Below, piece by piece: positions 56,607 to 64,000 of a stretch of DNA of 64,000 nt; positions within the stretch are counted from its first letter, which is position 1; each line of letters opens with the position of its first letter. The stretch spans positions 1,302,001-1,366,000 of the forward strand of contig CP053688.1 in NCBI GenBank assembly GCA_013200995.1. Direction: 5' to 3'. The stretch is from Arthrobacter citreus (GTDB taxonomy: Bacteria > Bacillota > Bacilli > Bacillales > Bacillaceae_G). Below the pieces are notes generated by a model. It worked only from the letters and a program-made list of their open reading frames with translations, did not search any database and had not been told where the DNA came from. Both the position numbers and the translations under genes were made by a program.

Positions 56607-57128
56607 CTACTTTTTCCAATTTTCTTCTATAAACTCATCTCTACCAGACATAGCTCTGTCTTCTTTATAGTGTTTTGGATTTTTTTTATGATAGTCTTGA
56701 TGGTATTCCTCAGCCTCATAAAAAGTAGATGCTTGTAAAATTTCAGTGACGATCGGTTTCTTAAAAATATTACTTTGAATTAATTTTTCTTTTGATTCCA
56801 TTGCTTCATTGAGCTGAGATTCATTATGAACAAAGATTGCAGCTTTGTACTGTGAACCCCTATCTTGGAATTGACCGTCTGGATCTGTTGGATCAATTTG
56901 CGGCCAAAATAATTCTAACAGTCTGTTGTATGAAAATAATTCATCATCAAAAGTAATTTGAACTACTTCATAATGACCTGTAGTTCCCTTTTTAACTTCT
57001 TCATACGTTGGGTTTTCTAACTCTCCACCCATATAACCTGAAACAATACCATGTATACCAGGTAAATCCTCAAACGGTGTTACCATACACCAAAAACAAC
57101 CACCAGCAAATGTAGCTTTTTGAATCAT
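56607..57128 (-). CDS. msrA: Peptide-methionine (S)-S-oxide reductase
   Basis: 173 residues. The catalytic Cys is in FAGGCFWC at the N-terminus; GYMGGELENPTYEEV, QFQDRGSQYKAAIF and YHQDYHKKNP are standard. It repairs oxidised methionine in the cytoplasm. No fused MsrB or neighbouring msrB is seen. AAGGAGGA precedes the ATG. A 23-bp perfect palindrome lies 26 bases upstream. Confidence 0.96.
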   Translation of the reverse strand: MIQKATFAGGCFWCMVTPFEDLPGIHGIVSGYMGGELENPTYEEVKKGTTGHYEVVQITFDDELFSYNRLLELFWPQIDPTDPDGQFQDRGSQYKAAIFVHNESQLNEAMESKEKLIQSNIFKKPIVTEILQASTFYEAEEYHQDYHKKNPKHYKEDRAMSGRDEFIEENWKK

Positions 57129-57153
57129 TTTAAATCCTCCTTACAATACCTAG

Positions 57154-57176
57154 TTTACATAATATTATTATGTAAA
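57154..57176. promoter_or_regulatory. 23-bp perfect palindrome upstream of msrA
   Basis: TTTACATAATA, one central base, TATTATGTAAA. The inner CATAATA-T-TATTATG has the 7-1-7 form of Fur/PerR boxes, though not the exact PerR sequence TTATAATNATTATAA. Position fits an oxidative-stress operator. Confidence 0.6.
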
Positions 57177-57375
57177 ACCGACATATTTCTTTAATCTTAT
57201 CTTATCTCTTTTAAATGAATTTTTAAATATTTTAGCTCAAAATTACCATGCTTTTTCAATATTAATTTAAAGGTTATTAAAAACTTTGATTATTAAAGAG
57301 TTTCATTAAAAGGTTAAAGAATTTTGGCTTTGTATTAGTGGATATCACCTTATACTGTTCATTTATCAGCAAAGT

Positions 57376-57416
57376 AAAAACCCTAGTCAATAATGTGACT
57401 ACGGTTTTCATGTTTT
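57376..57416 (-). terminator. Terminator of the 49-residue peptide gene
   Basis: AAAACCGTAGTCA CATTAT TGACTAGGGTTTT with one internal mismatch, then T-rich sequence on the minus strand. It starts three bases after the stop of the small gene. Confidence 0.8.
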
Positions 57417-57418
57417 AT

Positions 57419-57568
57419 TTATAGTATTTGTCTTAAAGCACCATTTAATGATCCACCAGTAGGAGGAGTTGCAATTATAGCACTTCCTTTAGGAACATAC
57501 ACATCAAAAAACAAAAACAATACAAGGAAAAGTAGAATTACTTTTGATTTGACTAATACTCTTTCCAC
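57419..57568 (-). CDS. 49-residue secreted or membrane-anchored peptide, unknown
   Basis: Starts with GTG at 57568; a weak AGGT lies about ten bases before. The product has a basic N-terminus (ERVLVKSK), a hydrophobic core VILLFLVLFLFFDVYV and a tail PKGSAIIATPPTGGSLNGALRQIL. It is framed as a signal or anchor sequence plus a 25-residue neutral tail, like a precursor of a secreted peptide. A terminator directly after the stop supports a real transcription unit. No homologous family is recognised. Confidence 0.5.
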   Translation of the reverse strand: MERVLVKSKVILLFLVLFLFFDVYVPKGSAIIATPPTGGSLNGALRQIL

Positions 57569-57734
57569 TATCAAATACCTAGTTTCTCATTTTTTCTAAT
57601 AATTCCTATTTATGGTAATTTATTATTGGTTTATAGAGACGGCTAGCTATTGACAGTTTTGTGATGATTAGATGAATTTTCCTTGAACAAAAATGAAACA
57701 ATATTCAGCACAAAGAGAATGCTTTACTAAAAAA
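57569..57734. other. Spacer between efe terminator and small peptide gene
   Basis: AT-rich; probably the promoter of the 49-residue gene. Nothing else is seen. Confidence 0.35.
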
Positions 57735-57791
57735 ACGATAAAAAAAAACAGACATAAATTGTCGTTACAAATGACAAATATGTCTGTTTTC
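57735..57791 (-). terminator. Terminator of the efe operon
   Basis: On the minus strand AACAGACATATTTGTC, a nine-base loop and GACAATTTATGTCTGTT form a long stem followed by nine T, ten bases after the efeU stop. Confidence 0.92.
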
Positions 57792-57800
57792 TCACCAATT

Positions 57801-59513
57801 TTACGCAGCAATTGATTTATTATGCTTTATGATTCTAGTTCCAACAAACAACCAAATTACAAATAATAATAAAATAAGTTGTGGAATAATGCTTTCTAGA
57901 GATGGATAGATCCCTAGTTTAGGCACTGTTGGAAAAATAGTACTCATATGGTCAGGTAAGTAGCCGATTCCTTGTAATGCGTGTATACTTTGACCAATAA
58001 ATTTAAACGTTAAGTAATAAATACATAAACTTGCAATTGTGAAAAATGGTTTTAATGGAATGAATTTACTACCTTTAAGGATGAATACTCCAATAATGAC
58101 TAGTAAAATGATTCCGCCAGCAAAACCAGTAATTAATTCTTTCGCTGTAATTGAAGAGCTCATACCGATATAAAATACAACTGTTTCAGCACCTTCTCTA
58201 AATACTGCAAAGAATGAAAGTAAGCTTAGTGAAAGTATTCCTCCACCTGCAATAGCTGCCTTTGCTTTTTCTTTCATCTTATTACCATATTCTTGTTGAC
58301 GAGATTGCTTATGTAGCCATAAGCCAACCGTTAACATAAAAATAATAGCAATAAGTCCAGAAACTCCTTCAATTAATTGATTACTAATACCAGCAGATAT
58401 TTTAGATAATAAGAATTGGAATAGTAAACCTGCTACTAAACTAGCTAAAATACCAAAAGCACCACCAACAAAAATCCATTTACGTGCAGATTCTTGCTTT
58501 CCTTTTGATAATAATGCAAGTAAAGCAGAAATAATAATTAAAGCCTCTAAACCTTCACGAAAGACAATTGTTCCTGCATCAAACATCGTATATGATGTTT
58601 TCTTTGTTGCTAAGTTTAAATTGGTCTGAATTTGTTTTAATGTTTTCATCGTTGTAGACGATCTAGGCTTTTCAGTTAACTGAGTTAAAGCAATCGATGT
58701 ATCATTTTCAATCTGTTTATATAATTCCATTGAATTTGCTTGAACCAATACCTCTACATAAGGCCAGTCTTGAATAAATTGATTAAATGTAGCTTGTGCT
58801 TTCTTTACATCATTTGACTCTAAAGAACTGATTGTTTGATTTAATAGATTAATTGCTTTTTCAATGCTAACTTCTTTTGATGATTTGCTACTTGGATTAT
58901 TCAATACATCAATTAATTTAGTAAAAGAATCGTTTACTTTTGTCATTGATGGTTGATCTGTAAACAAAACCGATCTAGAAGTGATCATATTCGCTTCAAT
59001 TGAACCATAAAATCCGCTGTTTGCTTTTCTAATATCGTTTTCTACTTTAGACCATTCAATTTCAAAAAGCTTATACTCTGATTGTGCATCAGCCCATTTT
59101 GATTCATTTGATAATGTTTTAACATTATTTAAATGAGCGACTAGTTTACTAAGATTAATTTGTGAAAGATCTTTTTTATCATTCGTATTTTCGATCCAAT
59201 TTTCTGTTTCAAAAGCGATTGAACGTACATCATCTTTTACAGTTGTTAAATCATTTTGATCAATATCTTTAATCGCCTGATCAACAAGTTTATTTAATTT
59301 TGACGTTTTCTTTTCATTTTTAATTAATTCTTTAATTGCTAATAAATCTGTTTTTACTTTATCTTTTTCACCATTTTTAACTTCTGTTAATGAGTTACCA
59401 ATATGTGAAAGTACTTGTTCTTGTAAATCAGTTTCAGCGAACGCTTTATTAAACGGACTAACGATTAAACTAAAAAATAATAGGCTTATAATTAAAAATT
59501 TATTTTTTTTCAT
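57801..59513 (-). CDS. efeU: FTR1-family iron permease EfeU
   Basis: 570 residues from ATG at 59513, a few bases after TTAGGTGA. A cleavable signal peptide precedes an extracytoplasmic helical domain of about 280 residues. Then comes the seven-helix FTR1 core with both iron-binding REGLE-type motifs, VFREGLEALII (about residue 320) and VFREGAETVVF (about 425). It imports ferric iron produced from ferrous iron by EfeB. B. subtilis EfeU (YwbL) and this protein share the large N-terminal domain. It is the last gene of efeO-efeB-efeU. Confidence 0.94.
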   Translation of the reverse strand: MKKNKFLIISLLFFSLIVSPFNKAFAETDLQEQVLSHIGNSLTEVKNGEKDKVKTDLLAIKELIKNEKKTSKLNKLVDQAIKDIDQNDLTTVKDDVRSIAFETENWIENTNDKKDLSQINLSKLVAHLNNVKTLSNESKWADAQSEYKLFEIEWSKVENDIRKANSGFYGSIEANMITSRSVLFTDQPSMTKVNDSFTKLIDVLNNPSSKSSKEVSIEKAINLLNQTISSLESNDVKKAQATFNQFIQDWPYVEVLVQANSMELYKQIENDTSIALTQLTEKPRSSTTMKTLKQIQTNLNLATKKTSYTMFDAGTIVFREGLEALIIISALLALLSKGKQESARKWIFVGGAFGILASLVAGLLFQFLLSKISAGISNQLIEGVSGLIAIIFMLTVGLWLHKQSRQQEYGNKMKEKAKAAIAGGGILSLSLLSFFAVFREGAETVVFYIGMSSSITAKELITGFAGGIILLVIIGVFILKGSKFIPLKPFFTIASLCIYYLTFKFIGQSIHALQGIGYLPDHMSTIFPTVPKLGIYPSLESIIPQLILLLFVIWLFVGTRIIKHNKSIAA

Positions 59514-59522
59514 GCAATTCAC

Positions 59523-60773
59523 CTAAAGTAATCCTTCGCCAATATAGCTACCATTTTTAATTCCTGGAAAACATGCAAAAACAGCACTACCATTATGTTC
59601 AATATACTCATTCAATAAATCCATTTTTGCTAATTTATCTTGTAATGGAATAAATTGTTTTTCTAAGTCTCTTTGGAAACTAACAAATAATAAGCCCGCA
59701 TCTAGTTTTCCTGTTTGAATATCAAGTCCGTCAGTATATGAATAAGATCTTCTTAAAATTTTAATGTTTCCTTTTCCTCTTGCTAAAGCAACATGTGAAT
59801 CAGCAGGAATTAATAATTTCCCGTTATCATCTGTTTTCTTTAAATCCATTTTTGAAAACTCATTTTTTTCACCAATTGGTGCACCAGTTGCTCTGTGTCG
59901 TCCAAATGTTTGTTCTTGATCTTGTAAAGAACTACGATCCCATTCCTCCACACGAATACGAATTCGTCTTGCAACTAGATACGAACCGCCTGTCAGCCAA
60001 GCTGGTCCATCGCCATTTTGTACCCAAATATGAGTATTCATCTCTTTTTCATCTTTTGTATCTGGATTTCCTGTACCATCCTTGAAACCCATCAAGTTCC
60101 TAGGCGTACTACCAGATGGATCAGCACCTGATGAACGTTGGAATCCATGTTGCATCCACTTCAAGGTAACAGTTCCACGACCAACGCGAATCAAGTTTCT
60201 TACGCCATGGAAAGCAACTTGTTGATCGTTTGCACAAACTTGAACAACGATGTCACCACCGTTCCATTCCTCTCTTAAGTCATCACCAGGGAAATGAGGT
60301 AAATCTTTTAATTGAGATGGTTTTCTTGATTGAATTGATAGTCGATCAAAAAATGAAGGACCTACACCAAATGTAAACGTAAGCTTCATAGGTTGTAGAC
60401 CTGTTGCTTCACCAGTATCAACTGGTGGAGATGTCGGAAATTCAGAATCACCAAGTTCTTTTCCTTCACTCATTAATGAAGCTGCTTCAGTCCATTTTTT
60501 AAACATTGTTTTGACATCTGCTTTTGAAGTAGTCTCTAGGTTGAATGACGCCAAATACATAAAATCTTGAGCAGGAGTTGTAATCCCTTGTTGGTTCTTT
60601 CCATATAAAGGAAGAATCTCCTTTGCATCCGCTTTTGCAGGTGAAAAGAAATTAGTTACTTTATCAGTAGCTGCTTCAATTCCTGTAGCACCAATAAGTA
60701 AGCCTGCCCCTCCTACTCCAATCAATTTTAATGCATCTCTTCTAGAAACTTTATTCGTTTCTAATTTTTTCAT
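59523..60773 (-). CDS. efeB: Dyp-type peroxidase EfeB, Tat-exported
   Basis: 416 residues. The N-terminus SRRDALKLIGVGGAGLLIGA is a twin-arginine signal, so the haem enzyme is exported folded. The DyP signature GFKDGTGNPDTKD holds the distal Asp; the proximal His is probably in DQQVAFHGVRNL. A conserved Arg lies in SFQRDLEKQF. It oxidises ferrous iron outside the membrane for EfeU. It follows efeO by one base and precedes efeU by nine, one operon. Confidence 0.95.
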   Translation of the reverse strand: MKKLETNKVSRRDALKLIGVGGAGLLIGATGIEAATDKVTNFFSPAKADAKEILPLYGKNQQGITTPAQDFMYLASFNLETTSKADVKTMFKKWTEAASLMSEGKELGDSEFPTSPPVDTGEATGLQPMKLTFTFGVGPSFFDRLSIQSRKPSQLKDLPHFPGDDLREEWNGGDIVVQVCANDQQVAFHGVRNLIRVGRGTVTLKWMQHGFQRSSGADPSGSTPRNLMGFKDGTGNPDTKDEKEMNTHIWVQNGDGPAWLTGGSYLVARRIRIRVEEWDRSSLQDQEQTFGRHRATGAPIGEKNEFSKMDLKKTDDNGKLLIPADSHVALARGKGNIKILRRSYSYTDGLDIQTGKLDAGLLFVSFQRDLEKQFIPLQDKLAKMDLLNEYIEHNGSAVFACFPGIKNGSYIGEGLL

Positions 60774-60774
60774 A

Positions 60775-61623
60775 TTATTTTACCCCTAATGTTGACCCAA
60801 CTTGAGAAATTGGTTCTGCTAATGCATCTACTTGTTGAGCTAATTTTTTCACTTCATCTTCTTTTAACTGTTTGTAATCAACGTACTGATCACCTTTTTT
60901 ATAAGTATTTAATGTTGTCATTAAATCATTAAAACGATTTTCAATCGTTGAAGCTAAATCAGCATCTTTTGCTTTTAATTTATCTGATAATAATTGAACA
61001 ATTTTATCTGAACCTTCTACATTTGCAGCAAAGTCAGCTAAATCTGTATGAGAATATCTTTCTTCCTCACCAGTTACTTTTGAAGATGATACTTCATTTA
61101 ATAGTTCTACTGGACCTGTTACAAATAATACTGGATCAATTTTAGCCGTTTCTACTTTTGCTCTTAAATAGTTAGCATCCGTCATTAACTGCTCTGTATA
61201 TTTTTCAAGTCCCTTTGTAGTATTTTGAACCCAAAGTACTTGTTCGATTTTATGGAATCCAGTCCACTCATTAGCAGGAACATCACCTTCACGTGCATCG
61301 ATTTTTGGATCCAAATCACCGAATGATTCTGCTACTGGCTCAATTCTTTCATAATATGAACGACTAATTGGATATAATCGTTTTGCCTCAGCCATGTTTC
61401 CTTTATTTACTGCATCTACAAATTTTTGAGTATTCGCAACGAACTCCTCAGTTTGTGATACAACAAAATCTCTATAATTACTAATCTCTTTATCTAAGTT
61501 AATTTTTGCTTCTACTTTTGAATCTTTTTTTACATTACTAGCTTCTTCGCTTTTTTGTGCACATCCTGCCATCATTAAACTTGTAGCAAGTGAAATTGCG
61601 ATTATTGTAGTTTGCTTCTTCAT
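60775..61623 (-). CDS. efeO: Iron-uptake lipoprotein EfeO/EfeM
   Basis: 282 residues. Lipobox MAGC (Cys about residue 21) is followed by an imelysin/M75-type helical domain with the metal motif HKIE in WTGFHKIEQVLW. There is no N-terminal cupredoxin domain, so it is the shorter EfeM form that binds ferric or ferrous iron outside the cell. It is first in the efe operon, about 45 bases downstream of a Fur box. Confidence 0.93.
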   Translation of the reverse strand: MKKQTTIIAISLATSLMMAGCAQKSEEASNVKKDSKVEAKINLDKEISNYRDFVVSQTEEFVANTQKFVDAVNKGNMAEAKRLYPISRSYYERIEPVAESFGDLDPKIDAREGDVPANEWTGFHKIEQVLWVQNTTKGLEKYTEQLMTDANYLRAKVETAKIDPVLFVTGPVELLNEVSSSKVTGEEERYSHTDLADFAANVEGSDKIVQLLSDKLKAKDADLASTIENRFNDLMTTLNTYKKGDQYVDYKQLKEDEVKKLAQQVDALAEPISQVGSTLGVK

Positions 61624-61668
61624 GAAAATACCCCCGAAAAATCTAAATTAAGTATATGTAAGTGATAT

Positions 61669-61683
61669 TGATAACTATTATCA
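61669..61683. promoter_or_regulatory. Fur box before efeO
   Basis: TGATAACTATTATCA matches the 7-1-7 Fur core TGATAATNATTATCA at all but one defined position. A further TTATTATCAT lies directly after it. Iron should repress the efe operon. Confidence 0.8.
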
Positions 61684-61811
61684 GTTATTATCATAATACA
61701 ATTGATAAAAATTTTCAATTAGAAATTTATAAAAAGTACAATTTTAGTTATTTGAGAGTTATATTTTGACCCAAACTAGATTCTTAAATTGATAACTTTT
61801 ACCTATTTACA

Positions 61812-61842
61812 AATAGAAAACGACTGAATAATAGTTCAGTCA
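61812..61842 (-). terminator. Probable terminator downstream of the FAD oxidase gene
   Basis: GACTGAA (61822-61828) and TTCAGTC (61835-61841) form a stem, followed on the minus strand by TTTTCTATTT. It lies past the repeat array, so the array would be inside the 3-prime untranslated region of the FAD oxidase transcript. Confidence 0.6.
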
Positions 61843-61892
61843 TTTCTCGGTGTTGAAATACAATCTAGTCAATATTGAAAAATGAATTGAAG

Positions 61893-62232
61893 TCACTCAT
61901 TCTCCATTCACCCGATAGTAATATAATATGAAAATGAAACTTACTTACTCATGAATGGCTCGTTAGTATTTAAAAAGGCGGAATTATGAAGAATGATTAC
62001 TCATAAAGGGTTCATGAGTATCTAAATGGATGAAATATGAAAAAGTGTTACTCATAGAGGTCTCATGAGTAACTAAAAAGGCGGAATTATGAAAAAATGT
62101 TACTCATAGCGGGTTCATGAGTATCTAAAATGGCTGAAATGTAAAAAATAGTTACTCATAGTGGGTCCATGAGTAACTAAAAGAGCTCAAATCCGTAAAA
62201 TTGTTACTCATAAAGGCTTCATAACGAGTAAG
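61893..62232. repeat. Tandem array of 52-bp hairpin units
   Basis: Seven units start at 61893 (degenerate), 61945, 61997, 62048, 62100, 62152 and 62204 (truncated), with spacing 52, 52, 51, 52, 52 and 52. Each unit begins with an inverted repeat, for example AGTTACTCAT / ATGAGTAACT with a nine-base loop in the unit at 62152. A spacer CTAAAANGGCNGAAAT-TATGAAAAA follows. In three units the spacer encodes a micro-ORF ending at the TAC TCA stop of the next hairpin: MKNDYS, MKKCYS, MKKCYS; the first reads MKMKLTYS. No protein gene is here, and no CRISPR-like unique spacers are present. Confidence 0.85.
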
Positions 62233-62288
62233 ATAATAAGCATTATTAAGAAGGAAGCATTCTCAAATATAGTCCATAACCCGATCAA

Positions 62289-63587
62289 CTACCCAATCTG
62301 AAATAATTTAGTCAAATAAGCATTAGCAAAAATATCATTCTTATCTAGTTGAGAGCGAATACTTAGGAAGTTAGAAAGTAGAGGATATACTTCGTTTAAT
62401 TTTTCAAGATTCATTGAGTGCATTTTACCCCAATGAGGTCTGCCGTTATAGCTTTGGAGAATTTCTTCTATTCTATTAAAATATTCTTGATGTGGCATGC
62501 CTTTATACATATGGATTGCGATATATGCTGAATCCCGCATTGAAGCTGGACTAATTAAAAAATTGTCTCCTTTTACGAAACGACATTCTATTGGGAAATG
62601 GACGTTAAATTTCTTATTTTGAATTTCTTCTTGAATTTCTAAAATTGCTTCATCCATCTTTTCAGCAGGAATATTATATTCCATTTCGTTAAATTTCACA
62701 TTGCGTGTTGTTGCAAATAATTCGTGACTAGGACCGATCATATTAGTGTTTGGAACACTACTACCACTTATTTTACTAATTTGAGGACTACTTTTTGGGA
62801 AGTTTCTACTAAATTCACTTAAAAACCAAAATGCTTTATTTTCAATTGTTGCTACTTTCCATTTTTCAAACTTAAATGAATGCTTCTTCGTTCTTGTTTC
62901 ATTCATCAGCTTAATTTGAACATTATTTGAATATGGAAATAAGTAAAACTCAAAATGTTCATTTTCTTTTTTCAAATTTGATAGATTACTATAGATTTCA
63001 TCAGTATTTACTTTTTTGCTTTCATAACGATATGTTTTAGCAGGTTTTATTCTAATTTTAAATTTAACAACGATTCCTAGTAAACCTAGTGATACACCAA
63101 TTGCCCTAAAAAGATCTGTGTTTTTGGTTTTTGAACAGTCTAGTATGTCCCCAGACGGTAATACTACCGTCATCTCTTCAATTTGTGTTGATAATATTCC
63201 GTGATTAACGCCTGTACCGTGAGTGCCAGTTAAAAATGCTCCAGCAATCGATTGAACATTTATATCACCTAAATTTTCTTGTGAGTAACCTGATTCATAC
63301 AATTCAAATCCAAGTTGCTCTAATTTAGTACCCGCCCAAACTTCAGCAGTTTGTTCTACTTTATTAATTGAAATAACGCCACTTAAGTTATCTAGTGAAA
63401 TTAAATAGTCATTTGTAGCTATAAGAGGTGTAAATGAATGACATGATCCAACTACTCTTATTTTTCTTCTTTCCGAGTTAGCCATGCTAACGATGTTTAC
63501 AACATCTTCAATCGTTGTTGGGTACATTACTTGTTTCGGATTAAATTTGACACTTCCAGACCAGTTTTTCCACAACATACTTTTCAT
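62289..63587 (-). CDS. FAD-linked oxidase, D-arabinono-1,4-lactone oxidase type
   Basis: 432 residues of the VAO/GULO family. The FAD-binding VVGSCHSFTPL and GAFLTGTHGTGVNHG, and the C-terminal RPHWGKMHSM, are typical of sugar-lactone or alditol oxidases. The usual His anchor for covalent FAD is possibly in SCHSF. The ATG at 63587 overlaps the upstream stop (ATGA), with GGGGGTG before it. Substrate unknown; the partner gene suggests a link with D-amino-acid or wall metabolism. Confidence 0.87.
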   Translation of the reverse strand: MKSMLWKNWSGSVKFNPKQVMYPTTIEDVVNIVSMANSERRKIRVVGSCHSFTPLIATNDYLISLDNLSGVISINKVEQTAEVWAGTKLEQLGFELYESGYSQENLGDINVQSIAGAFLTGTHGTGVNHGILSTQIEEMTVVLPSGDILDCSKTKNTDLFRAIGVSLGLLGIVVKFKIRIKPAKTYRYESKKVNTDEIYSNLSNLKKENEHFEFYLFPYSNNVQIKLMNETRTKKHSFKFEKWKVATIENKAFWFLSEFSRNFPKSSPQISKISGSSVPNTNMIGPSHELFATTRNVKFNEMEYNIPAEKMDEAILEIQEEIQNKKFNVHFPIECRFVKGDNFLISPASMRDSAYIAIHMYKGMPHQEYFNRIEEILQSYNGRPHWGKMHSMNLEKLNEVYPLLSNFLSIRSQLDKNDIFANAYLTKLFQIG

Positions 63588-64000
63588 AGGAAGCACCCCC
63601 GATCTCCTCGGTATGTTGTGAAACGGTCAATTATTTTATTTTTACTGACAACATAAAGCTCTGAAAATCGCTCAGCAATCTCACCAGCTTTACTTGGTCT
63701 AAATAAAATTGCATCGCCTATTTTTAAGTCTTCATGACCTGAGTAATAAACTGGTGTTTGCACTTCACCCGCACCTTCTAATGGCAATAAGGTACAATGA
63801 GTTGGTGAATATGGAGTTGGCAATTTCTCTTGCCCTACTGCACCTGATGCTATAAACCCTCCACTTGTACATGTGAAAATTTTATCTGCTGGTTTTCGAA
63901 TAATTGGTAATGCAAAACCAATTGCTGGTTCGTATTGAAAGCTCCTGTACTTATCAAATAATGTTGGTGAATAAAATCCTGACCCAACCGTAACTTCTGT
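63584..64000 (-). CDS. D-amino acid deaminase/aldolase, C-terminal part, cut by window edge
   Basis: 138 C-terminal residues are visible; the gene continues beyond 64000. The end matches the D-serine-dehydratase-like domain of DSD1/D-threonine aldolase proteins: TSGGFIASGAV, EGAGEVQTPV, GDAILFRPSKAGEIAERF and TTYRG. The PLP-binding alanine-racemase-like N-terminus lies outside. It is followed with a four-base overlap by the FAD oxidase, so both are translated together. Confidence 0.85.
   Translation of the reverse strand, partial: TEVTVGSGFYSPTLFDKYRSFQYEPAIGFALPIIRKPADKIFTCTSGGFIASGAVGQEKLPTPYSPTHCTLLPLEGAGEVQTPVYYSGHEDLKIGDAILFRPSKAGEIAERFSELYVVSKNKIIDRFTTYRGDRGCFL

Noticed and set aside
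61893..62232. CRISPR array
   Set aside because: The whole 52-base unit repeats; there are no unique spacers and no cas genes in the window.

Overview
The window is AT-rich DNA from a Bacillaceae-type Firmicute, probably a Bacillus or near relative such as Gottfriedia; the genus is inference. The grounds are strong AGGAGG-type ribosome binding sites, frequent TTG/GTG starts, the Bacillus gene orders ilvB-ilvN-ilvC-leuABCD and argC-J-B-D, a leucine-type T-box, and matches to Bacillus CodY, CcpA, AhrC and Fur operators. I see no rRNA, tRNA, CRISPR array, IS element or prophage. Most genes lie on the minus strand.

Layout. 1-5.2 kb: two lipoproteins (one with ankyrin repeats, one cut by the window edge), an oligopeptide-binding lipoprotein, an M20 amidohydrolase and an S66 LD-carboxypeptidase, suggesting peptide and wall scavenging. 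5.3-7.5 kb: a histidine kinase/response regulator pair. 7.8-8.6 kb: a broken NERD-domain gene. 8.9-13.3 kb: acyl-CoA synthetase, M50 membrane protease, APH-like kinase and Nudix hydrolase. 13.4-17.7 kb: arginine operon argC-J-B-D with a candidate ARG box. 17.8-20.4 kb: phospholipase-D-type synthase, a 54-residue zinc-ribbon protein and an MBL-fold hydrolase. 20.9-25.2 kb: fatty-acid oxidation genes (acyl-CoA dehydrogenase, thiolase, hydroxyacyl-CoA dehydrogenase) behind a likely cre site, plus an MDR oxidoreductase. 25.2-26.9 kb: gene-poor, with a decayed gene and a small membrane protein. 26.9-30.3 kb: DegV, a TrmB-type regulator divergent from a TSUP exporter across a perfect inverted repeat, and an Ig-like lipoprotein.

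30.5-40.9 kb is the branched-chain amino acid block ilvE-ilvD-[T-box]-ilvB-ilvN-ilvC-leuA-leuB-leuC-leuD. The T-box sits inside the cluster, and LeuA lacks its C-terminal regulatory domain. CodY-like boxes lie between ilvE and a divergent 62-residue gene. 41.5-43.8 kb: an ABC importer with a fused permease/binding protein and a CBS-less ATPase. 44.2-49.0 kb: an alpha-hydroxy-acid oxidase behind a perfect cre, guanine deaminase, a DUF1232 protein and an ABC-F ATPase. 49.1-50.1 kb: an sdpR-sdpI-like repressor/immunity pair with a 32-bp perfect palindrome. 50.2-57.1 kb: AlaX, two MFS transporters, a SUKH-like protein, a 33-residue basic peptide, DUF1294, YbaK, RarD and MsrA (with a 23-bp palindrome upstream). 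57.4-57.6 kb: a 49-codon peptide gene with its own terminator. 57.8-61.7 kb: the efeO-efeB-efeU iron-uptake operon with a Fur box. 61.9-62.2 kb: a previously unannotated-looking tandem array of 52-bp hairpin units carrying micro-ORFs. The right end holds an FAD-linked sugar-lactone-type oxidase translationally coupled to a D-amino-acid deaminase/aldolase that runs off the edge.

The tandem hairpin array, the orphan sdpRI-like pair, the short LeuA and the permease/binding-protein fusion are the most unusual things here. No wholly new multigene system is obvious.
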